Below are positions 58,730 through 64,000 of a stretch of DNA of 64,000 nucleotides, piece after piece. Every line of letters begins with the position of its first letter. Position 1 is the stretch's first letter. The notes beneath the pieces are model-generated. The model saw only the letters and a list, made by a program, of their open reading frames with translations, was not told the DNA's origin and did no database searches. Source of the DNA: Chthoniobacterales bacterium (GTDB taxonomy: Bacteria; Verrucomicrobiota; Verrucomicrobiia; Chthoniobacterales; UBA10450); NCBI GenBank assembly GCA_035274845.1, contig DATENU010000021.1, positions 124,001 through 188,000 on the forward strand. Reading direction: 5' to 3'. Both the position numbers and the translations under genes were made by a program.

Positions 58730-59274
58730 GCCTGTTCGACGTGATAGCGCGGCAGCTTCGGATCGACCTCGGCGCTGTAGGCATCGATCCCGCCGCGCAG
58801 GCTTTTCACGTTTTCGAAGCCGTGTCCCTGGAAATAGGCGGCTGCATCCATGCTCCGCGCGCCCGTGTGATCGTAAATCACAAGAAGATTTGTCCGCGAA
58901 CCAGTGCCCAGGATTTCCTGCATGAGCTCCTGGGTAAAAAGATGCGAGCTCGGGAGCTTCACGGCGTCATGTTCCTCGCGGGTGCGAATATCGAGCAGGT
59001 AAACGACGTCGCCGGCCGCGATTCGCTCCGCGAGCTCGCGCGGTTCAATTTGCATGGCCCGCTCGGCTTCATCGCTTGTCACGATATGTTCGACTACCTC
59101 GCCGACATCCAGGTTCTCATTCCGCGCGCAAACCCCGGTGAGCGTTTCGTCCGGACTGAACCCGCAGCTGGCGCAGCCCCCGATATGATATTTCCGGAAC
59201 AAAGCGCGTTGGGCCCCGGGGAACTGTTCGAGCAGTTCCTTCATCGTGATGTTGGGATCGATGGCAGTGACCAT
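58726..59274 (-). CDS. DUF1858-like domain fused to a Cys-less rhodanese domain
   Basis: 182 residues. The N-terminus (ITMKELLEQFPGAQRALFRK, then GGCASCGFSPDETL) is a DUF1858-type redox-disulfide domain with a CxxC. Residues from about 75 to 175 are a rhodanese domain (DVVYLLDIRTREEHD, SLRGGIDAYS). The active-site loop that should read CxxGxRS reads DHTGARS, so the catalytic Cys is Asp and normal sulfurtransferase chemistry is unlikely. Any sulfur or redox work must use the N-terminal cysteines. It is coupled to the IscU-like gene, so a role in Fe-S assembly is likely (inference). ATG 59274. Confidence 0.85.
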   Translation of the reverse strand: MVTAIDPNITMKELLEQFPGAQRALFRKYHIGGCASCGFSPDETLTGVCARNENLDVGEVVEHIVTSDEAERAMQIEPRELAERIAAGDVVYLLDIRTREEHDAVKLPSSHLFTQELMQEILGTGSRTNLLVIYDHTGARSMDAAAYFQGHGFENVKSLRGGIDAYSAEVDPKLPRYHVEQA

Positions 59275-59310
59275 TGACTGAAGGTATTTGCCAAGGCAGG
59301 CGGCGCAACC

Positions 59311-59426
59311 TCTCGGGTAGGGTGGGCGTCTCGCCCGCCGGTTTTCGCGTCACGCGAAAATAATCTTTCAAGTTCGCGAACGCGAGACGCGTTCGCCGGC
59401 GGGCGAGACGCCCACCCTACCCGAGA
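59311..59426. repeat. Palindromic intergenic element H with 31-bp perfect inverted ends
   Basis: Perfect 31-bp terminal arms (59311-59341 with 59396-59426) enclose a TTTTCGCG/CGCGAAAA hairpin with a 3-nt loop (59342-59360) and a CGAACGCG/CGCGTTCG hairpin around 59379-59395. The right edge touches the TAA stop of the E2 gene (59427-59429). The left edge is 36 bp upstream of the rhodanese start. Confidence 0.93.
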
Positions 59427-60686
59427 TTACAGCTTCGCCGGCTCGGCCAGAAGCTCGACGATCCGCTTCAGCAAACGTCCCGCGCCGCCCCCATCGAGGC
59501 TGCGGTGATCAAAACTCAAGGTCAACTCAGCTTGAGTGGTCGGCACGAATTGCTCCTTCTCCTCATTCCACGTCGGCGATTTTTTCCCGGCGCCGAGACC
59601 GAGAAGCAAGGTCTGATCAGGCAACGGAATCGGTGTTCCCCAGTCCAAACCGAAAGTGCCGAAGTTCGACACCGAGGCGATGCCTCCGGCGGTTTGCTCA
59701 GCGGTTATTCGCCGGCGCCGCGCGAGATCGACGAGCTCTCCATATTGTTTCGCCAGGTCGCCCAGCGAGGTCTTGTCCGCGCCGCGCACAACGGGGACCA
59801 TGATGCCTTCCCCGGCTTCCACCGCGACACCGATATCGATCGAGCCGGATCGAATCGCCCGTCCACCGATCAAGCGGGCCGCGGCTTCCGGTTGTTCGCC
59901 GAGAGCGAGGGCAAGCGCGCGAAGAACATAAAGCGCCGGACCCGGCTTCGGATGGCGTTTTCCCCGGTCCTCTAGAACCGGGTCGAGACAAACCGAAAGC
60001 CCCACTGTCGCCAGCGGGCGGGTCCAACTGCGGCGCATCGCGTCGGCGACGCCGGTCCGGATTGCGCTCGGCTTCTCCGCGGAAAGTCCTTCGATGCCGC
60101 CAAGAAAACTCTCCAAATCTTTGATCGTGACGCGACCGGCCGCGCCCGTTCCGGCAATGCCGGCGAGGTCGGCGCTGGTCAGGCTCAACTCCAGCATTCG
60201 CGCCCGAACGCGCGGTGAGAGATATCCGGCGCCCTTCGCACTCGCCGGCACCGGCAGACCACCCGAGCCGTCGCCGGCCGTTGTGGCCACCTGCGGCAAC
60301 GCGGTTTCATCCACCTGGAAATGCGAGCCGCTTCCATTCTGCGTCTTCACCGCCTTCGCAGACTCTTCCTGCCGGCCGGGGATTTCTTTCGCGACGTCGC
60401 CGGTTGGTTGCGGCGAGCGTTTTTGAAAACGAGCCGCATCGGCTTCGCTGGCCTCGACGTAACCGAGCACAGCGCCGACGGCGTAGGTCCCTTTCACTTC
60501 CGCCTCAATCTTCATGATCTCGCCGGCGCAGGGCGTGGTCACGCCCATGACCGCCTTGTCGGTCTCGACTTCGATGATCTCCTGGTCGGCCGAAACCTTG
60601 TCGCCCGGTTTGATCTTGATGGAAACAATCGTGGCTTCGGCCATCGATTCGCCGAGCTGCGGCATGGTGATTGGGACTTGCGGCAT
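59427..60686 (-). CDS. 2-oxo acid dehydrogenase E2 (dihydrolipoamide acyltransferase), probably pyruvate type
   Basis: 419 residues; transfers the acyl group from E1 to CoA in the cytoplasmic dehydrogenase complex. The lipoyl domain has the lipoate Lys44 in EVETDKAVMG. A flexible linker follows. The peripheral subunit-binding domain is at about 150-195 (YLSPRVRARMLELSL, GTGAAGRVTIKDLE). The catalytic domain ends with SFDHRSLDGGGAG, giving His394 and Asp398. One lipoyl domain only. It lies 2 nt after E1-beta. The E3 subunit is not in the window. Pyruvate versus branched-chain substrate cannot be settled by eye. Confidence 0.93.
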   Translation of the reverse strand: MPQVPITMPQLGESMAEATIVSIKIKPGDKVSADQEIIEVETDKAVMGVTTPCAGEIMKIEAEVKGTYAVGAVLGYVEASEADAARFQKRSPQPTGDVAKEIPGRQEESAKAVKTQNGSGSHFQVDETALPQVATTAGDGSGGLPVPASAKGAGYLSPRVRARMLELSLTSADLAGIAGTGAAGRVTIKDLESFLGGIEGLSAEKPSAIRTGVADAMRRSWTRPLATVGLSVCLDPVLEDRGKRHPKPGPALYVLRALALALGEQPEAAARLIGGRAIRSGSIDIGVAVEAGEGIMVPVVRGADKTSLGDLAKQYGELVDLARRRRITAEQTAGGIASVSNFGTFGLDWGTPIPLPDQTLLLGLGAGKKSPTWNEEKEQFVPTTQAELTLSFDHRSLDGGGAGRLLKRIVELLAEPAKL

Positions 60687-60688
60687 AA

Positions 60689-61657
60689 TTATTCAGCTAA
60701 GATCTGGCGCGCTTTCGCGGCGATCGTTTTGGCGTTCGGGCGATGCTCGCTCCAGATATTCGGGTGATAGGGGATCGGAGTGTCCTTGGCGTTCACCCGC
60801 CCGGGCGCCGCGTCGAGCAAATGGAATCCTTCGCTCGCCACTCGCGCGATGACCTCCGCCGTCACGCCCCCCCACGGAAATGCTTCGCCGACGCAAAGCA
60901 GGCGGCCCGTGCGCGCGACGGAAGCGAGCACGGTATTCGTATCGAGCGGTTTCACCGTCCGGAGATCGATTACTTCGATCTCATAACCTTCGGCGCTGAA
61001 CTGTCTGGCGACCGCGAGCGCTTCGTGAAGCATCGCGCTGTAAGTCACAATCGTGAGATCGCGTCCCGGCCGGACGATCCGAGCCTGTCCGATCGGCATC
61101 CTGTCACTCGGCAGCGCGTCCGCTTTGAGGTGGTAATAAAGATATTTGTGTTCGCAATAGACCACCGGGTCGTCGATCGCCACCGCGTCGATCAACATCG
61201 TGTAAGCATCCTCGACGGTGGCCGGCGTCATCACGATCACCCCTGGATAATGGGAGTAAAGTCCCTCCATGCTTTGGCTGTGAAACGGGCCGCTCCCTTT
61301 CGTGCCGCCGGACGGCAACCGTACCGTGATCGGCACCGGAACGTTCGTCCGGTAAAAGTGGGTGCCGGCGTTATTCAGAATCTGGTTGAGCGCGATGCTG
61401 GAAAAATCGGCAAACTGCATCTCGACGATCGGCCGCATTCCCTCCAGGGCGGCGCCGATGGCCGTGCCGACCATCGCGTCCTCGCTGATCGGGGTGTTCA
61501 ACACGCGCCCGGGAAATCTTTCCGCCAGTCCTTTCGTCGCCTTGAATGCGCCGCCGAATTTGCCGGCAATGTCCTGACCGTAAATGAAAACGCGCTCGTC
61601 TTTCTCGAGAAGATGAGCCTGGGCTTCGCGAATGGCTTCGAGGTAGGTGACGCTCAT
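60689..61657 (-). CDS. pdhB: 2-oxo acid dehydrogenase E1 component, beta subunit
   Basis: 322 residues; with E1-alpha it decarboxylates the 2-oxo acid using thiamine diphosphate. YLEAIREAQAHLLEKDERVF and GEDIAG-like text (YGQDIAGKFGGAFKATKGL) open the domain. NTPISEDAMVGTAIGAALEG contains the catalytic-type Glu. FYRTNVPVPITVRLPSGG and the C-terminal GRLLCVGEAFPWGG are typical of PdhB. It starts 10 nt after E1-alpha and is followed by E2 after 2 nt. The symbol assumes pyruvate as substrate. Confidence 0.92.
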   Translation of the reverse strand: MSVTYLEAIREAQAHLLEKDERVFIYGQDIAGKFGGAFKATKGLAERFPGRVLNTPISEDAMVGTAIGAALEGMRPIVEMQFADFSSIALNQILNNAGTHFYRTNVPVPITVRLPSGGTKGSGPFHSQSMEGLYSHYPGVIVMTPATVEDAYTMLIDAVAIDDPVVYCEHKYLYYHLKADALPSDRMPIGQARIVRPGRDLTIVTYSAMLHEALAVARQFSAEGYEIEVIDLRTVKPLDTNTVLASVARTGRLLCVGEAFPWGGVTAEVIARVASEGFHLLDAAPGRVNAKDTPIPYHPNIWSEHRPNAKTIAAKARQILAE

Positions 61658-61667
61658 TCGTGCTTCG

Positions 61668-62699
61668 TCATTCCGGTCGATCCGCCAACTGGCGGACCGA
61701 GAGCGCGCACCAATCTTCTTCGCTCGCCTGCGGCGGGTCTTCCTGCTGCGCGGTCGCGACCGCTTCCTCGACTTCGGTGGCGATCTCCGCGCGCAGTCGC
61801 TGCAACGCCTCGCGGTCCATCAACCCCTGCTCAACAACAAACTTTTCGGTCCGCACCAATACGTCCTGCGCGAACGGCTCGCGTTTGATTTCGTCGGAGA
61901 CGTAGCTGGCGTCGTCGTGTTCGCCGTGGCCGGCGAGGCGCAAAGTTGACGCGACCACGAGCTGCGGGGGCCGGCCGGCGCGGGCGCGTTTCACGGCCGT
62001 TTCGATAACGTCGAGACAGGCGGCGAGATCGGTCCCGTCGACGGTGTAGCCTTCGTAACCGTAACCTTTCGCGCGATCGACCAAATCGGCGCAGGCAAAC
62101 GTCCGATCGTTAGGCGTGGAGTAGGAGTAATGATTGTTCGTCGCTACCACGACCAGCGGCACGTGCTCGACCGCGGCGATATTCATTCCTTCGTGGGTGG
62201 CCCCAGTTTGCATGCCGCCGTCGCCAATTGTCGTCAGGCCAACAAACCCCTTTTCGCCCTTCATTCGTTTCGCGAGCAATTTGCCGGTAATCACCGAGGT
62301 CATCGCGCCGAGATGGCTGATCATGGCCAGTTGGTTATCAAGGGGGCGGCCCCGGTGAATGTTGCCGTCCCGTCCGCGCATTGGCCCCGCTTTGGAACCG
62401 AGATAGGTGCGCGCCACGTCGATGAGCGGTTCGCCAAAAGCCGAGCGCCCCGCCTGGTCGCGAATCAAGGGCGCAAAGACGTCGCCTTTACTTTTGTCCA
62501 AAAACATTCCGCAGGCCGCGCTGACCGCTTCCTGCCCACGGCCGAGGTAAACCCCGCCGACGATCATGCCGCCGCGATACAGGGCGGCCAGTTTCTCCTC
62601 AAAAATCCGCGTGAGCAGCATCCAGCGAAACGCCTCGAGATATCGTTCGTGGGGCGCTTTTTTCGAAGTCGTAGCGCCGCGTTCCGCAGTTTGGAGCAT
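61668..62699 (-). CDS. pdhA: 2-oxo acid dehydrogenase E1 component, alpha subunit
   Basis: 343 residues. The thiamine-diphosphate motif is intact: IGDGGMQTGATHEGMNIAA, then VVVATNNHYSYSTP. RGQEAVSAACG and GRDGNIHRGRP are the earlier family motifs, and SHLGAMTSVITGKLLAKRMKG the substrate-channel region. It heads the operon pdhA-pdhB-E2, then rhodanese-iscU-sufT further on the same strand. No clear promoter was seen in the sequence before ATG 62699. The symbol assumes pyruvate as substrate. Confidence 0.92.
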   Translation of the reverse strand: MLQTAERGATTSKKAPHERYLEAFRWMLLTRIFEEKLAALYRGGMIVGGVYLGRGQEAVSAACGMFLDKSKGDVFAPLIRDQAGRSAFGEPLIDVARTYLGSKAGPMRGRDGNIHRGRPLDNQLAMISHLGAMTSVITGKLLAKRMKGEKGFVGLTTIGDGGMQTGATHEGMNIAAVEHVPLVVVATNNHYSYSTPNDRTFACADLVDRAKGYGYEGYTVDGTDLAACLDVIETAVKRARAGRPPQLVVASTLRLAGHGEHDDASYVSDEIKREPFAQDVLVRTEKFVVEQGLMDREALQRLRAEIATEVEEAVATAQQEDPPQASEEDWCALSVRQLADRPE

Positions 62700-63259
62700 C
62701 TAAGATTTTGGCAGCAAGGGTATGGGGCGGCAAATGACATTTTGCTTGGAGAACCACTGTGTCGTCATCCCAAGGCGGGCAGACGGCGAAAGACCTCCCA
62801 GAAGCCCGGCAAACGTCCCCACGTTACCAGAAGGTGGGATCGAGGGGTTGGCTGCGATTCTCGCGAAAGCACTTTCGCGGGCGTTGCCTCCGATTCACGT
62901 TCTGGAAATTATGATCGGCGGCCCGAATGGAGTCGCCGCCAGGGCGAAGTTGAGCAAGTGGCAACGGTGCGCTGCCTTCGCTTTTTTCCTTTGGTTGTTC
63001 GGGAGCGTCGAGATATCCACTTCCACAATACCGCGAATGCCTGTAATGCGACTCCGGTAATGATTCCCGATAGAACCTGAGCGATAATCTCCCCCACAGG
63101 TAATATCCAGGTGGCTACTCGCCAATGTGACAACCGATTTTTTAACACTACTATCGGTGCGTATAGAATGTCTCGCAGAAGGGGGTGGGGTGTTGAAATA
63201 GAAAAGATTGCGAGGTCCCTCGGCGCGCTGCGCCAGCCTCGGGTTTACAGCGAATGCGC
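62700..63259. other. 560-bp gap without a supported gene, partly AT-richer
   Basis: Between pdhA and smc. A gtcatccc-type repeat fragment lies near 62764, and a CGCGAAAG/CTTTCGCG hairpin with a 2-nt loop near 62863-62880. At 62909-63148 (minus) a 79-codon frame starting with GTG has a hydrophobic stretch and A/T-rich third codon positions unlike the neighbours. A 112-codon frame (62722-63060, plus) overlaps it. Neither has family motifs, so neither is called. A decayed insertion is possible. Confidence 0.5.
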
Positions 63260-64000
63260 TTACCGTCGCGCGGCGCGCGGCGTCTCGTCCGCTTCGCTAG
63301 CCATCGCGAAATGGGCCTGGCGCGGCTGTTCGTGCGTCGTGCCGTTGCCATTGCCATTCGAAGCGCGGCTCCGGATCAATTGTCCGTCGCTGCCGCGATC
63401 GGCTTCGAGTTTCATCCCCACCAGCTTGCTTACGCCCCGCTCTTCCATGGTGACACCGTAGAGGACGTCGGCCTTGGCGATCGTGCGCTTGTTGTGGGTG
63501 ATGATGATGAACTGGCTCTGCGAAACAAAGCGGTCCAGCACCTTGATGAAGCGGTTGATGTTGCTCTCGTCGAGTGGCGCGTCCATTTCGTCGAGAATGC
63601 AGAACGGGCTCGGACGCACCATGTAGATGGCGAATAGAAGCGCGACCGCCGTCATCGTCCGTTCGCCGCCGGAGAGGAGCGACACGGTCTGGAGCTGTTT
63701 CCCCGGAGGCCGGGCGGTGATTTCAATGCCGCAATTGAGCGGATCGTTTTCATCCTGAAGCGACAGGTCCGCCCGGCCGCCGCCGAACATCTCCGAGAAC
63801 ATTTCTCCGAAGTTGATCCGCACCTGGGCGAAGGTTTCCGCGAAAAGTTTCTGGGTCGTGCTGTTGATCCGCGCGATCACATCCAGGACTTCGCGGCGCG
63901 CCGCGACCAGGTCGTTGTTTTGGGTTTCGAGAAAACGGTAGCGCTCCTCGAGCTCGTCGTATTCGTGCACGGCATCGAGGTTCACCGGCCCCATGTTATC
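63260..64000 (-). CDS. smc: Chromosome segregation protein SMC, C-terminal part, N-terminus beyond window
   Basis: C-terminal ABC half of SMC, which organises and segregates the chromosome with ScpA/B. At least 246 residues are visible. The end of the coiled coil (LEERYRFLETQNNDLV), the signature LLSGGERTMTAVALLFAI, Walker B FCILDEMDAPLDESN and the switch histidine in IIITHNKRTI are present. The frame continues through 64000, so the head, hinge and most of the coiled coil lie outside. The C-terminal tail of about 45 residues (SNGNGNGTTHEQPRQ) is low-complexity and not part of the fold. Confidence 0.95.
   Translation of the reverse strand, partial: DNMGPVNLDAVHEYDELEERYRFLETQNNDLVAARREVLDVIARINSTTQKLFAETFAQVRINFGEMFSEMFGGGRADLSLQDENDPLNCGIEITARPPGKQLQTVSLLSGGERTMTAVALLFAIYMVRPSPFCILDEMDAPLDESNINRFIKVLDRFVSQSQFIIITHNKRTIAKADVLYGVTMEERGVSKLVGMKLEADRGSDGQLIRSRASNGNGNGTTHEQPRQAHFAMASEADETPRAARR

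Overview
The window reads as one GC-rich chromosomal segment of a diderm heterotroph. The best guess is Verrucomicrobiota, probably a soil Spartobacteria/Chthoniobacterales-type lineage. The reasons are a Bacillus-type sdhCAB operon, an lpxA gene (so an LPS outer membrane), Ser/Thr kinases carrying TolB-like and TPR modules next to an ECF sigma factor, a secreted-protein C-terminal repeat that I associate with Verrucomicrobiota, and many dispersed palindromic intergenic elements. The taxonomy is an inference from gene content, not a measurement. I see no phage, integrase, transposase, CRISPR array or rRNA. One tRNA, tRNA-Ser(GCU), is present.

Layout. 1-9.8 kb: a partial ECF sigma factor, an L,D-transpeptidase with a proline-rich tail, a lipoprotein, kinase 1, tRNA-Ser, moeA, and a marR-tolC-pgeF run. 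9.8-14.8 kb: isoprenoid, lipid and pyrimidine genes (lpxA, radC, polyprenyl synthase, lipoate ligase, pyrF, ispE). 14.8-18.2 kb: sdhCAB. 18.3-32.7 kb: a long minus-strand surface-glycan region. It is headed by ridA and pyrE, followed by an epimerase, glycosyltransferases, two methyltransferases, a YfhO-like membrane protein and a secreted beta-helix protein. 32.7-39 kb: a phytanoyl-CoA-type dioxygenase, secA and recQ. 39.2-48.4 kb: a secreted BNR-repeat protein, a TMTC-like membrane glycosyltransferase, a second L,D-transpeptidase, an AP2-like small protein, an RsmA-NUDIX fusion and a degenerate GTPase with DUF697. 48.4-52.7 kb: transketolase, dnaB and rplI. 52.8-57.5 kb: a secreted lectin-like protein, kinase 2 and its ECF sigma factor. 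57.6-62.7 kb: sufT, an iscU-like scaffold, a Cys-less rhodanese and the E2, E1-beta and E1-alpha genes of a 2-oxo acid (pyruvate-type) dehydrogenase. The right edge holds the C-terminal part of smc.

The most striking non-coding signal is a set of structured elements, about 65-210 bp long, with terminal inverted repeats and internal hairpins. Six gene pairs in the window are convergent. Five of them have such an element between the two stop codons, and the sixth has only 3 bp of space. Several genes take their stop codon, or even their last few codons, from an element (recQ, rsmA-NUDIX, iscU, the BNR protein). This looks like a dispersed 3'-end/terminator-type repeat system. No single gene cluster here looks like a new defence or mobile system.

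Coordinates of genes include the stop codon. Start choices, motif positions and repeat arms were read by eye. No alignment or database search was run.
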